A stretch of 64,000 nt of DNA from DATHTC01 sp963746805 (GTDB taxonomy: Bacteria; Actinomycetota; Thermoleophilia; Gaiellales; Gaiellaceae): positions 620,001 through 684,000 of the forward strand of contig CAVVCQ010000001.1 of assembly GCA_963746805.1 (NCBI GenBank). Reading direction: 5' to 3'. Both the position numbers and the translations under genes were made by a program. Numbering within the stretch: position 1 is the stretch's first letter; each line of letters begins with the position of its first letter. This document shows, piece by piece, positions 1-7,297 of the stretch. The notes below the pieces were generated by a model that was not told the origin of the DNA, ran no database searches, and was given only the letters and a program-made list of their open reading frames with translations.

Positions 1-448
1 GCCCTTTCGCGTAGAGCATCCCGGTCCAGAGCGGCGCGCCCGCACGGGCGGCGAGCCGCGGCAGGTACCCCTCGACCGTGACGCTCAGCTCCTGCTGATC
101 GCCCTCGGATCGCTGTGCGAGCGTTACGGAACCGCCGGCTCGGAGCGCGAGCAGTCCACCCTGGATCGCGTGCCGGCAGCTCACGAGCCCGCCCTCGAAC
201 GAGAGCTCCGGCGGCCCGAAGGTGAGCAGCGTCGCACCACCGAGCAGCTTCAGCTTGCCCCCGCCGCCCGTCCAGCTCGCGCGGACGCCGCCGCGGGTGA
301 AGCGGTCGACCGCCTGCCAGTAGGTGACACCGAGCGTGCGGGCGCCGGCCTCCGACGCCTCGACCACGGGCCCCGCCACGAGCACCCGCTGGCGCGACTC
401 GAAGCCGCCGGACTCGAGCACGCGCTCCGATGTCTCCCAGCCGGTCAC
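1..448 (-). CDS. Uncharacterised protein, C-terminus beyond window
   Basis: The minus frame is open from a GTG at 448 to the window edge, 149 codons, so the 3' end lies outside. The start is the first GTG after an upstream in-frame stop, reading VTGWETSERVLESGG. The product is rich in Gly, Ser and Val with regularly alternating hydrophobic residues and a glycine-rich turn (GGGGKLKLLGG near residue 60), which suggests a beta-rich soluble domain. I see no signal peptide, membrane segment or known catalytic motif. A perfect 16-bp palindrome at 481-496 sits 33 nt upstream and probably controls it. I do not recognise the family; codon use (GC-rich third positions) supports a real gene. Confidence 0.6.
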   Translation of the reverse strand, partial: MTGWETSERVLESGGFESRQRVLVAGPVVEASEAGARTLGVTYWQAVDRFTRGGVRASWTGGGGKLKLLGGATLLTFGPPELSFEGGLVSCRHAIQGGLLALRAGGSVTLAQRSEGDQQELSVTVEGYLPRLAARAGAPLWTGMLYAKG

Positions 449-480
449 GCCGCCACCACCATATGGGCCGGGCGGGGAAT

Positions 481-496
481 TGACCTGATCAGGTCA
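481..496. promoter_or_regulatory. Perfect 16-bp palindrome, likely operator
   Basis: TGACCTGATCAGGTCA is a perfect inverted repeat placed 33 nt upstream of the minus-strand gene that starts at 448. A copy with one changed base lies at 6880-6895. The size and symmetry fit a dimeric repressor such as the TetR, GntR or MarR types; the regulator is not identified. Confidence 0.55.
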
Positions 497-578
497 TGAC
501 CTGCCCCGCCGCCCGTCCGTACCTTGCCCCATGGCAAGTCGCGTGCCGGCGCTGGCCGCAGCCGTCGGAACCCCCTGA

Positions 579-658
579 GGCAAGCGGGGCTTGCCCAGCT
601 CGCCATTCACTGCGCGGGGCTTCTCCCCCGACAGGCCCCGCGCAGCCTTTTCTCTTTG
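579..658 (+). terminator. Tandem hairpins ending in a rho-independent terminator
   Basis: A 7-bp stem (579-585 with 589-595) is followed by a perfect 10-bp stem (TGCGCGGGGC at 611-620 with its complement at 635-644) and then a pyrimidine-rich tract containing TTTT and CTCTTT. The rest of 497-845 has no convincing gene and is less GC-rich than its surroundings. The hairpins could end a short transcript that starts near the palindrome at 481-496, or could attenuate the gene at 846. Confidence 0.5.
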
Positions 659-845
659 CAAAGCCCACCTGAGCTCCGCGAAAACGCTCATTGGGAGTGG
701 GTGCGGCGTCGGTGTTTTGGCGCTACTGTCGTTGTGCTGGGCCGTCGCTTTTGTGCCCTTCTCGGTGGTTCCGCCGGCTTTGCGCTTTGGCGGGTACCCA
801 AGAGGCTCCCCGGCGTTTATTTTCGCTCTAGCTGGGAGGCGCGAA

Positions 846-1184
846 GTGGGTGAGGGCGAGCGCGAGGCGCGGGTGGGGCGCAATCAGGCGCTTTTCCGCG
901 CGGTGAACGAGGAGATGCGTGAGCTCAACGAGGCCTTCGCGTCGATTACGGAGGAGTACGCGATCGTGTGCGAGTGCGCGGATGTGTCGTGTACCGAGAG
1001 TCTGTTGATTCGGCGTGACGATTACCTCTCGGTTCGAGAAGAGCCGCGGCGGTTCGTCGTCCTTCGCGAGCATGTGTTCGCGGAGGCTGAGCGCGTCGTC
1101 TCTGAGTCCGACGGCTATGTGGTCGTGGAGAAGTTCGGGGAGGCGGCGGTCGTCGCGGAGGCGGTGGCACCGACACAGGACTAA
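846..1184 (+). CDS. CxC-family small protein (paralog 1)
   Basis: A 112-residue protein of unknown function, one of five paralogs in this window. It has the family pattern: an N-terminal RNQALFRAVNEEM helix, a Cys cluster CECADVSC near residue 45, a YLSVREEPRRF segment and a C-terminal VVVEKFGEAA. The three cysteines could bind a metal, but no fourth ligand is obvious. I chose the GTG at 846 because the family pattern starts just after it; the longer upstream frame reads through the terminator region and has poor codon use. A 50-codon gene follows at 1213, probably in the same transcript. Function unknown; cytoplasmic. Confidence 0.7.
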   Translation: MGEGEREARVGRNQALFRAVNEEMRELNEAFASITEEYAIVCECADVSCTESLLIRRDDYLSVREEPRRFVVLREHVFAEAERVVSESDGYVVVEKFGEAAVVAEAVAPTQD

Positions 1185-1212
1185 CGATCCATGCTCAGGG
1201 GATGCTCTGTGA

Positions 1213-1365
1213 ATGGAGGACCGCCGGGCGTGGGTCGAGCACCTTCTTGCAGCGTGCGATCGCGCGCTGACGCGACTTGAGGAGCGTGACGACGCCGACC
1301 TCGCGTTGGTTGCCGACTTGAAAGCGCTCGGCCTCCGTCTTCGCGACGAGCTTCGGGTCGGCTAG
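1213..1365 (+). CDS. Small acidic helical protein, 50 residues
   Basis: A short reading frame starts with MEDRRAWVEHLLAACDRAL and ends with LRDELRVG at a TAG at 1363-1365. An AGGGGATG-like purine run lies about 8 nt before the ATG. The residues form one or two amphipathic helices (heptad-like Leu and Ala with charged faces). It begins 28 nt after the CxC paralog at 846-1184 on the same strand and overlaps the convergent gene at 1362-1706 by 4 nt. The tidy length, start spacing and GC3 codon use suggest a real gene; no family recognised. Confidence 0.5.
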   Translation: MEDRRAWVEHLLAACDRALTRLEERDDADLALVADLKALGLRLRDELRVG

Positions 1366-1706
1366 TTCCGAGGATCGGTCGCTTCAGCGATCTCGCGTGC
1401 AGCCGGCGGGGACTTTTCGACGATCACGTAGTGGTTGTGCGTCTCGATCACATCCTCGACGTCTTCTGCCTCATGGCCGGGCTTGACGATGAAGTGCGTC
1501 GAGTCCTCTCGCGTCCGCTCGTACATGGCCGGGGACACGTTGATCTGCTCGATGCATCCGCTGTCTCCGCACTCGCACACAATCGTGAACGCGTCGGTGA
1601 GGTTCGAGAACGCGTCGTTGACCTCTTCGACCTGCTCGTTGACCTGACGAAACAGCGCCTCGTTGTGCCCGACACGCCGGAGGCGCTCGTACGGATCGTC
1701 GATCAT
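1362..1706 (-). CDS. CxC-family small protein (paralog 2)
   Basis: A 114-residue protein of the same unnamed family as 846-1184: RVGHNEALFRQVNEQVEEVN at the N-terminus, the cluster CECGDSGC near residue 45, YERTREDSTHFIVKPGHE in the middle and a C-terminal ATDPRN. The ATG at 1706 overlaps the TGA of the upstream gene (1703-2038) by 4 nt (ATGA), so the two are translationally coupled. It faces the small gene at 1213 tail to tail. The role is unknown; the conserved cysteines suggest a metal or redox site, by inference only. Confidence 0.7.
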   Translation of the reverse strand: MIDDPYERLRRVGHNEALFRQVNEQVEEVNDAFSNLTDAFTIVCECGDSGCIEQINVSPAMYERTREDSTHFIVKPGHEAEDVEDVIETHNHYVIVEKSPPAAREIAEATDPRN

Positions 1707-2038
1707 GAGCGCGGATCCCGCGCTGCGTGAACCTCTCCAGCCCGGCCGAACTTTTCCGTCATGACAAACCGCTCGTTCCAGTCGACGACGACCTCGACCT
1801 CGGGATCCTCATGGTCCCACTTCGCGAATCCCCGCTCCGGAACGGAACGAACAACCTCGTACTCGGCGAGTGTGAGCAGCACCACGGCCGTGCAGTCTGG
1901 GCGCGTGCACTCGCACAGAAACGGAACGGTCGCATCGGCCTCCGCACCGAGGATGACCTTGGCGCTCTCCTCGAGCTTCTCGTTCGCTTCTCGGAAGACG
2001 CCCTCGTTGTGCGCCTTGCGCTCAGCCGACGTCGCCAT
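1703..2038 (-). CDS. CxC-family small protein (paralog 3)
   Basis: A 111-residue family member starting MATSAERKAHNEGVFREANE, with the cluster CECTRPDC, a LAEYEVVRSVPERGF segment and a C-terminal ARDPRS. A longer frame to 2116 exists, but the family homology begins at the ATG at 2038. It is the first gene of a coupled pair with 1362-1706 (4-nt overlap). It is the most diverged of the island copies: the central part between the N-terminal helix and the cysteines is more hydrophobic (ILGAEADATVPF). Function unknown. Confidence 0.68.
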   Translation of the reverse strand: MATSAERKAHNEGVFREANEKLEESAKVILGAEADATVPFLCECTRPDCTAVVLLTLAEYEVVRSVPERGFAKWDHEDPEVEVVVDWNERFVMTEKFGRAGEVHAARDPRS

Positions 2039-2246
2039 GCGGCGGGAGCTACCACCGTCTTTACCGTTCAAACCAGTCGCCGTCGGCGTCAAGGCAGTGT
2101 GTCCGAGGATCTCCACAATTCGCTGGTCGTTTGCACACGTACAACTCCCGGCGAAGGCGGGATCTTAGGCCTAGGGGTCTTCCGCTCTCAGGATCTCGTC
2201 GGCGGCAACGAGATCCCAGCGGCCGCAGCGGTCAAGAGCGCCTTGG

Positions 2247-2780
2247 TCATATCGCTTGGGAGCGTGTCTCGTTCGAGCGAGCGAGGAGCCAGCCGCCGAT
2301 GACGAGCAGCAAACCGCACGCGAGGAAGCCCAAGTCCCAGACTGTCTGGTTCCCCGTCTCGCGCACGTGGTGGATGCCGAGGATGTGGTGGTCGATGATG
2401 CCCTCGACGAGGTTGAACAGACCCCAGCCGACGAGCATCCACCCGACCAACGCGCGGCCGCTTATGGCCCAGCGCCAGGTCGTGGCGCGCTGCCAGAGGA
2501 TCCAGATGCCGAGCGCGACCGCGACCCAGGTGGCCGCATGGAAGAGGCCGTCCCACAGGGTGTTCGTTTCCAGTCCGGCGACGGTCTTCGCCGGATAGTC
2601 GCCGTGGTCGGTGAGCATGTGGTGCCACTGCAGGATCTGGTGGAGCACGATCCCGTCCACGAATCCGCCTAAGCCGATTCCGAGCAAGATTCCTGGGGCG
2701 CGCGGGCGGGCGGCGGCCTCGAAGCGGACATCGTCCTGCGTTGGGTGGGCCTTAGTGCGGGTTGCGCGCGTGGGAGCCAT
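2247..2780 (-). CDS. DUF2243 family membrane protein
   Basis: A predicted integral membrane protein of 177 residues, with four hydrophobic segments (around residues 31-50, 80-97, 107-125 and 150-168) and His-rich loops such as GIVLHQILQWHH and IIDHHILGIHHVRE. This pattern of a glycine-rich first helix followed by paired histidines is typical of DUF2243. The His clusters might coordinate a metal or heme; no activity is established for the family. The start is the ATG at 2780 (MAPTRATRTK); the upstream extension is basic and lacks family similarity. It stands alone on the minus strand, divergent from the stress-type gene at 2915. Confidence 0.75.
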   Translation of the reverse strand: MAPTRATRTKAHPTQDDVRFEAAARPRAPGILLGIGLGGFVDGIVLHQILQWHHMLTDHGDYPAKTVAGLETNTLWDGLFHAATWVAVALGIWILWQRATTWRWAISGRALVGWMLVGWGLFNLVEGIIDHHILGIHHVRETGNQTVWDLGFLACGLLLVIGGWLLARSNETRSQAI

Positions 2781-2853
2781 GTGCGCGCACTCCCCGCGCC
2801 CACGTGGCGCAAACCGCGAGTAGGCGTCCCGACGAGGACGCGCCGGCGCGTGG

Positions 2854-2878
2854 TGTTTATCGGGTCGGTCTAGGGACA
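2854..2878 (+). promoter_or_regulatory. Stress-sigma-like promoter GTTT-N15-GGGACA
   Basis: GTTT at 2854-2857 and GGGACA at 2873-2878 have the spacing of SigB/SigF-type promoters. The same arrangement with the same 15-nt spacer precedes the manganese catalase (5748-5772). Both genes also share a CCGAGGGGG-TCAC segment just before the ATG, which contains the ribosome binding site. Confidence 0.5.
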
Positions 2879-2914
2879 CGAACCGCGTCCGGTTCATCTA
2901 CCGAGGGGGGTCAC

Positions 2915-3475
2915 ATGACGAGTGTCCATCGTGAGGCCGGGCAGGAGCCCGGGCTCACCGAGAAGGCGTCTGCGTCGGTCCAGGACGCGGCGTCGACGGC
3001 GCAGGAAAAGGCCGGCGAGCTGAAGGAACGTGGGCAGCATCGGCTCGCCGACCAGCTCGACGAGCGGAGTACGCAGGCCGGGTCACAGGCTCGCACGATG
3101 GCGCAGGCGATCCGTCAGAGCTCCGAGCAGCTGCGTCAGGAGGGGAAGGACACGCCCGCGCGTCTCGTGGAACAAGCAGCCGACCGGATCGACAGCCTCG
3201 GCTCCTACCTCGAGGCTAAGAGAGGCTCGGAGATGCTCCGCGACGTCGAGGACTTCGCGCGTCGGCGGCCGTGGTTCGTCGCGGGAGTCGGCCTCGCCGC
3301 CGGCCTCGCCGCCTCGCGTTTCGTGAAGGCCTCGTCCGAGCGGCGGTACGAGTCGTCGGGTCGAACGTACAGCCGCGATACGGGGAACGGCCGTGCCAGC
3401 GGCGACGGCCTCTATGACACGGGTACGGATCCGGCCTCGGCGCCGATCTCCCGCGAGCTGCAGAGCGGGGAGTAG
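2915..3475 (+). CDS. Helical stress-type protein with one membrane segment
   Basis: A 186-residue protein. Residues 1-105 are a long charged amphipathic helix rich in Gln, Glu, Ala and Lys (EKASASVQDAASTAQEKAGE), like apolipoprotein- or LEA-like repeats. A short hydrophobic segment follows (WFVAGVGLAAGLAASRFV, about residues 121-140), then a flexible tail rich in Ser, Gly and Tyr. It is the first gene of a run with the DUF1469 and DUF3618 proteins, a combination common in actinobacteria and thought to act at the membrane under stress. It is preceded by a stress-sigma-like promoter and a strong GGGGGG ribosome binding site. Exact role unknown. Confidence 0.65.
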   Translation: MTSVHREAGQEPGLTEKASASVQDAASTAQEKAGELKERGQHRLADQLDERSTQAGSQARTMAQAIRQSSEQLRQEGKDTPARLVEQAADRIDSLGSYLEAKRGSEMLRDVEDFARRRPWFVAGVGLAAGLAASRFVKASSERRYESSGRTYSRDTGNGRASGDGLYDTGTDPASAPISRELQSGE

Positions 3476-3479
3476 CGCG

Positions 3480-3899
3480 ATGGCGACCAACAACGAACCA
3501 GGGGCCCGTGAGCGCCCGATCGGTGAGGTCGCCAGCGACCTCACCCGCGACGTGTCGCTGCTGGTTCGTCAGGAAGTTGAGCTGGCCAAGGCGGAGATGG
3601 CGGAGAAGGGGCGGATCGCCGCTCCGGGGATCGGGATGCTCGGAGGCGCCGGAGTCGCGGCGCTGATGGCCGCGGGCGCTCTCACGGCGTTCCTCATCCT
3701 CGCGCTCGCGATCGTCCTGCCCGAGTGGGCGTCCGCGCTCATCGTCGGGGCCGGACTCGCAGGGACCGCCTACCTGCTCGGACGGAGAGGCAAGGAGCGC
3801 GTTGCCGAGGCAGGCAAGCCAATACCGGAGCAAACCATCGAGACGGTCAAGGAGGACGTGGAATGGGCAAAGACCCGAGCGAGCTCCGCGCGGAGATAG
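3480..3899 (+). CDS. DUF1469 / holin-superfamily III membrane protein
   Basis: A 139-residue protein: an N-terminal amphipathic part containing PIGEVASDLTRDVSLLVRQE and VELAKAEMAEKG, then two membrane helices (about residues 48-75 and 80-98), then a charged tail. The LLVRQEVELAKAE motif and the two-helix layout are typical of the phage-holin superfamily 6 (DUF1469), usually found with DUF3618 proteins. The start at 3480 is 5 nt after the previous stop and the gene overlaps the next one by 37 nt, so the three are an operon. Probably a membrane-associated scaffold in envelope stress; not a lytic holin as far as the context shows. Confidence 0.75.
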   Translation: MATNNEPGARERPIGEVASDLTRDVSLLVRQEVELAKAEMAEKGRIAAPGIGMLGGAGVAALMAAGALTAFLILALAIVLPEWASALIVGAGLAGTAYLLGRRGKERVAEAGKPIPEQTIETVKEDVEWAKTRASSARR

Positions 3900-4387
3900 A
3901 GCAGACCCGCGCCCGCGTCGGCGACGAGGTCGACGCGCTCAGCTACAAGACGGACGTGGGAGCCCGCGTGGGCGACTACGTCGACGACAAGAAGCAGGCG
4001 GTGAAGTCGACGGTGACGGGCGTGACCGACAAGGTCGCAGGCGTCGTCCCCGACCGCCGGCAGCTCTCGACGGTGAAGGACACGGCGGAGCGGAATCCGC
4101 TCGGGCTCGCGGTCGGTGGCGTCGCAGTGGGGTTCGTCGCCGGGCTCCTGCTGCCGTCAACGAAGGTCGAGAACGAGCGGATGGGCGAGCTGTCAGATCG
4201 CGTCGTCGACGCCGCGAAGGACACAGCCGGGGAGGCCGTCGAGCGCGGCCGCGAAGTCGCATCCGCGGCCGCCGACGCCGCGAAGGACAGCGGCCGCGAG
4301 CAGGGCCAGGAACTCGCCTCCAGCCTCCAGGACCGGGCACAGGGAGCCTCCGAGGGCGCGAGCGAGTCGTCTCGCTCGGCCGGCTAG
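3863..4387 (+). CDS. DUF3618 domain protein
   Basis: A 174-residue protein. The N-terminal MGKDPSELRAEIEQTRAR and VGDEVDALSYKTD are the DUF3618 signature. A long helical stretch follows, then a short membrane segment (GLAVGGVAVGFVAGLLLP, near residues 80-98) and an Ala/Glu/Arg/Ser-rich helical tail. The ATG at 3863 has GGAGG 8 nt upstream and lies inside the end of the DUF1469 gene. The protein probably anchors to the membrane and partners the DUF1469 protein. It ends the operon; a hairpin terminator follows at 4407. Confidence 0.8.
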   Translation: MGKDPSELRAEIEQTRARVGDEVDALSYKTDVGARVGDYVDDKKQAVKSTVTGVTDKVAGVVPDRRQLSTVKDTAERNPLGLAVGGVAVGFVAGLLLPSTKVENERMGELSDRVVDAAKDTAGEAVERGREVASAAADAAKDSGREQGQELASSLQDRAQGASEGASESSRSAG

Positions 4388-4406
4388 CCAAGACGGCCTG
4401 ACCAGC

Positions 4407-4440
4407 GGGGGCCGGACGCGCTCGCGTTCGGCCCCCTATT
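4407..4440 (+). terminator. Hairpin terminator of the DUF1469/DUF3618 operon
   Basis: A 10-bp stem (GGGGGCCGGA at 4407-4416 with TTCGGCCCCC at 4427-4436, one G-T pair) lies 20 nt after the operon's last stop and is followed by TATT. The remaining sequence to 4632 shows no gene. Confidence 0.6.
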
Positions 4441-4632
4441 CCGCGCTGGGTGCGCAAGGGCGTGTGTGGGGATCGGCTCACAGTGCGTGACAGAACGGCC
4501 GGTGCGGGCACGAGGCGCTCTGCCGTTCGCCAGGGGGTCGATGGGCGAGGGCATGTTCAGGCGGCCGTGGAGGGCGGCCGCACCTGCGGCGCTGCCGCCC
4601 TCCCGACTCCGCCACAACAGAAGGGGGGCCAA

Positions 4633-4923
4633 GTGGCCACAGCACGTGCAACAGACGAGGACATGGGGATCCGTGCAGAGCGAGTCGCCGACCGGGCAAC
4701 CGGCGTCCACGACGAGACGAAGTGGGCGCTCCTGACGACCGAGTTCTGGGCGATGGTCGTACTGATCGCCGGGATCCTGATCGCCGCCGCGTCGACCGAC
4801 TCACTCGATGCCCGCGGTGCCTGGCTGCTCGTCGCGATCGTCGGCACCGGCTACATCGTCAGCCGTGGCCTTGCGAAGGCCGGCACGTTCCACGAGCCGG
4901 GCAAGACCGTCGGCCGCCGCTAG
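4633..4923 (+). CDS. Small two-helix membrane protein
   Basis: A 96-residue protein. A charged N-terminus (VATARATDEDMGIRAERV) is followed by two membrane helices, about residues 36-56 (FWAMVVLIAGILIAAA) and 62-80 (AWLLVAIVGTGYIVSRGLA), and a short basic tail. The GTG at 4633 has a purine-rich GGGG ribosome site just upstream; the ATG at 4663 is an alternative. The family is not recognised. Its place between stress-type genes suggests a small envelope protein. GC-rich codon use supports expression. Confidence 0.6.
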   Translation: MATARATDEDMGIRAERVADRATGVHDETKWALLTTEFWAMVVLIAGILIAAASTDSLDARGAWLLVAIVGTGYIVSRGLAKAGTFHEPGKTVGRR

Positions 4924-4990
4924 CACTCGAGCAGTCGAGGGAGGCCGTGACCCCGCCTCCCTGGCGCATCCACAGGAAAGGGGCAAGACG

Positions 4991-5173
4991 ATGGCTGATC
5001 CAGTTCCCGCCGGAAGCGACGTCTCCGCGGGCACCTACCGCTGCACCGCATGCGGCTACCAACTCAAGGTGAACTCGACAGAACACCTGCCGCCGTGCCC
5101 GTCATGCGGCAATGGCCGGTTCCACACGATGAGAGGCGGCGACAGTGTCAACGATCCGTACCCGCAGGGCTGA
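4991..5173 (+). CDS. Zinc-ribbon protein, 60 residues
   Basis: A compact protein with two CxxC knuckles, CTAC near residue 18 and CPSC near residue 36, separated by GYQLKVNSTEHLPP. This is a classic zinc ribbon or rubredoxin-like metal site. The ATG at 4991 follows an AGGAAAGGGGC ribosome binding site. The 3' end overlaps the next gene by 29 nt, so translation is probably coupled. Such mini zinc ribbons are often found beside stress genes; the role is unknown. Confidence 0.7.
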   Translation: MADPVPAGSDVSAGTYRCTACGYQLKVNSTEHLPPCPSCGNGRFHTMRGGDSVNDPYPQG

Positions 5174-5654
5174 CGAGGACCGCCGCTTCCTCGAGATCTA
5201 CCTCGTCGACCACCATGCGGGCTCGACGGCGGGCCTCGAGTTGGCCAAGCGCGCGGCACGCAGCAACCGCGGAACCCCGACCGGCGACGCGCTCGAGCGG
5301 TTAGTCGCCGAGATCGACGCCGATCGGGCCACGCTGCAGCGCCTGCTCGCCCTGCTTGGCAGGCGGCCGTCAAAGACGAAGGACGGGCTCGCCTGGTCAG
5401 CGGAAAGGCTCGGCCGGCTCAAGTTGAACGGGCAGCTACGCGGGTACTCGCCGCTAAGCCGGCTGTACGAGCTCGAGGGTCTGTCGCTGGGCGTCGCCGG
5501 GAAGCGTGCCCTGTGGGAGGCGCTCCGCGGGCTCCCCGAGTTCGCGAGTCTGCCCGACTTCGACTTCGCCGCCCTCTCGCAGCGCGCCGAGACACAGCTG
5601 CTCGAGCTGGAAACCCTCCGGCGGGAGGCAGCGGCGCAGGCACTCCGCATGTAG
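5145..5654 (+). CDS. Helical ferritin-like protein
   Basis: A 169-residue, almost wholly helical protein with four amphipathic helices. Helix 1 has EIYLVDHHAGSTAGLELAK, helix 2 LERLVAEIDADRATLQRLL, and helices 3-4 cover residues 95-165. This looks like a four-helix bundle of the ferritin-like type, but only part of an E..DxxH metal pattern can be seen (DHH near residue 22), so iron binding is a guess. The GTG at 5145 lies inside the zinc-ribbon gene, pointing to coupling. It is followed by the stress-type promoter of the manganese catalase. Confidence 0.6.
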   Translation: MSTIRTRRADEDRRFLEIYLVDHHAGSTAGLELAKRAARSNRGTPTGDALERLVAEIDADRATLQRLLALLGRRPSKTKDGLAWSAERLGRLKLNGQLRGYSPLSRLYELEGLSLGVAGKRALWEALRGLPEFASLPDFDFAALSQRAETQLLELETLRREAAAQALRM

Positions 5655-5747
5655 CTGGCCGCGCTGAGGTCATCGGCTCGGGTGCCAGCCCTCTGCTGGC
5701 GCCGGGGGCGTGAGCGCCCGGCCCCGCCGTCATCGATGGTCGTGATC

Positions 5748-5772
5748 GTTTAGCAGGATCGTGTCCGGGAAG
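5748..5772 (+). promoter_or_regulatory. Stress-sigma-like promoter GTTT-N15-GGGAAG
   Basis: GTTT at 5748-5751, a 15-nt spacer and GGGAAG at 5767-5772 lie upstream of the manganese catalase. It matches the arrangement at 2854-2878, which suggests both genes answer the same alternative sigma factor. Confidence 0.5.
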
Positions 5773-5805
5773 CAGCGCCCTTCCACGAACCGAGGGGGTC
5801 ACCAC

Positions 5806-6831
5806 ATGATTCTGCGCATCGACCGACTGCAGCTCGAGCTGCCGCCGCCGTCCGATCCCGATCCCGCGGGCGCCGCCGCCGTGCAGGAGCTGCTGGGCGG
5901 GCGCTTCGGCGAGATGTCGACGTTCATGAACTACACGTTCCAGTCGTTCAACTTCCGCGGCCGCCAGGGAGCGCGGCCGTTCTTCGACCTCGTCGCGAAC
6001 ATCGCGGGCGAGGAGTTCGGCCACGTCGAGCTCGTCGCGACCACCGTCAACACGATGCTCACGGGGGCCACGCCGACCGACGACGGCCGCGCGCCGAGCG
6101 GCGCGCTCGCCGCGGTCAAGGGGATCGGCAACCCGCACCACTTCCTCGCCGGCGGCCAAGGCGCGCTGCCACAGGACTCGAACGGACGTCCCTGGACCGG
6201 CGACTACGTCTTCGCCTCAGGCGACCTCGTCGAGGACCTGACGCACAACTTCTTCCTCGAGACGGGAGCGCGGAACAACAAGCTGAAGGTGTACGAAATG
6301 GTCGAGCACCCGGCCGCGCGCGCGCTGACCGGCTACCTCCTCGTTCGCGGCGGCGTCCACCAGGTCGCCTACGCGCGGGCATTGGAGCGGCTGACCGGCG
6401 CGGATCTGATGAAGCTGTTCCCGACACCGCGCATCCCGACGGAGAAGATCCCCGAGTGCCAACCGCACATCGAGCGCGGCGAGCACCTGCGGCTCTACCG
6501 CTTCTCCCCCGACGACTACCGCGAGCTGGCTGCCGTCTTCACCGGGCCGCACCCGGAGACCAACGAGCCGCTCGAGGTCGTGGACGACGCGCCCGAGGGC
6601 GCTCCGGCACACGACCTGCCGCCGCAGCCCGCCGTGTTCGCGCCCGACTACGCGCCGGAGGAGATCGCGGAGATCGCCGCGAAGCTGCGCAAGGACGCGG
6701 GGCTCCCCAAGGAGCCGAGCGGGCTCGTCGCTGATCTAAAGGAACGCACCCGTTCCGCGTCGCGGAAGACCTCGACATCGCGCAGCACCTCGACCACCAA
6801 CCGGCGCTCGACCGCCCGCTCGAAGAAGTAG
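5806..6831 (+). CDS. Manganese catalase
   Basis: Di-manganese catalase that disproportionates hydrogen peroxide to water and oxygen in the cytoplasm. The 341-residue product has the family's four-helix metal core with expected ligands E36 (GRFGEMSTFMNYTFQ), E70 and H73 (GEEFGHVELV), E152 (HNFFLETG) and H185 (RGGVHQVAYA). The last 45 residues are a Ser/Thr/Arg/Lys tail (SRKTSTSRSTSTTNRRS) not needed for the fold. The ATG at 5806 follows the GGGGG ribosome site shared with the gene at 2915. Complete, no frameshift. The stress-type promoter upstream suggests induction in general stress. Confidence 0.93.
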   Translation: MILRIDRLQLELPPPSDPDPAGAAAVQELLGGRFGEMSTFMNYTFQSFNFRGRQGARPFFDLVANIAGEEFGHVELVATTVNTMLTGATPTDDGRAPSGALAAVKGIGNPHHFLAGGQGALPQDSNGRPWTGDYVFASGDLVEDLTHNFFLETGARNNKLKVYEMVEHPAARALTGYLLVRGGVHQVAYARALERLTGADLMKLFPTPRIPTEKIPECQPHIERGEHLRLYRFSPDDYRELAAVFTGPHPETNEPLEVVDDAPEGAPAHDLPPQPAVFAPDYAPEEIAEIAAKLRKDAGLPKEPSGLVADLKERTRSASRKTSTSRSTSTTNRRSTARSKK

Positions 6832-6879
6832 CGTCGTAGGTGCCCGTTCCTCTTGGCGCGACCCGACACGCGCCCGGAA

Positions 6880-6895
6880 TGACCTGATCGGGTCA
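6880..6895. promoter_or_regulatory. Second copy of the 16-bp palindrome
   Basis: TGACCTGATCGGGTCA differs from the perfect palindrome at 481-496 by one base. It lies about 30-40 nt before the likely start of the small RNA candidate at 6925-7045, which could be controlled by the same regulator as the gene at 1-448. Confidence 0.5.
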
Positions 6896-6924
6896 TCCGA
6901 CCGCCCTAGGGTCGCGCCTACCGT

Positions 6925-7045
6925 GACCTGGCGAGGTGCTTGGCCTTAAACCACGCCTCGCCACTGCCTGTGCCGTTCAAGACCCCGACGGCATGGTGCA
7001 GGAGTGGACGAAGCCCCCGGTGCCCACGCACCGGGGGCTTCTCCC
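6925..7045 (+). ncRNA. Candidate small RNA with three hairpins
   Basis: Three consecutive stems are visible. Hairpin 1: GCGAGGTG at 6931-6938 pairs with 6954-6961. Hairpin 2: CCACT, CCTG and TGCCGT (6961-6976) pair with 6988-7007. Hairpin 3: a perfect 13-bp terminator stem at 7011-7023 with 7028-7040. No reading frame fits the segment, and an operator-like palindrome lies just upstream. The exact 5' end is unknown. It could instead be a leader of the small gene at 7068. Confidence 0.5.
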
Positions 7046-7067
7046 GTTCCCACCGCACCGCGCGTTA

Positions 7068-7271
7068 ATGCCCGCCCACTCAGGGAAAATCGTGGCCGTG
7101 CGACACCCGAAGCCAGTCAGCGAAATGACGCGCGAGGAGCTGATCCGGGACATCGAGAAGTACGCCGCGAGCGCGCGACGGACATTCGACGCCGGCAAAG
7201 ATCCGGGGGCGGCGCTGAGCCGGGTTAGGGCGATGATCGTGCGCTACAAGGATCTGAGCAAGCACGACTGA
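7068..7271 (+). CDS. Small conserved-looking protein, 67 residues
   Basis: It starts at the ATG at 7068 (MPAHSGKIVAVRHPKP); a GTG 11 codons later is an alternative. The second half is helical: EMTREELIRDIEKYAASARR and a final RAMIVRYKDLSKHD. No family recognised. A 13-bp terminator hairpin lies 28 nt upstream, so it is either transcribed separately or by readthrough from the small RNA candidate. Codon use is good and a stop (TGA) follows the Lys/Asp-rich tail. Confidence 0.5.
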   Translation: MPAHSGKIVAVRHPKPVSEMTREELIRDIEKYAASARRTFDAGKDPGAALSRVRAMIVRYKDLSKHD

Positions 7272-7297
7272 CTAGGCGGTTGGAATGCTTCCCGCCT

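Noticed and set aside
3480..3899. Phage holin as part of a lysis cassette
   Set aside because: No endolysin or phage genes are near; the DUF3618 partner points to the stress-type envelope protein family.
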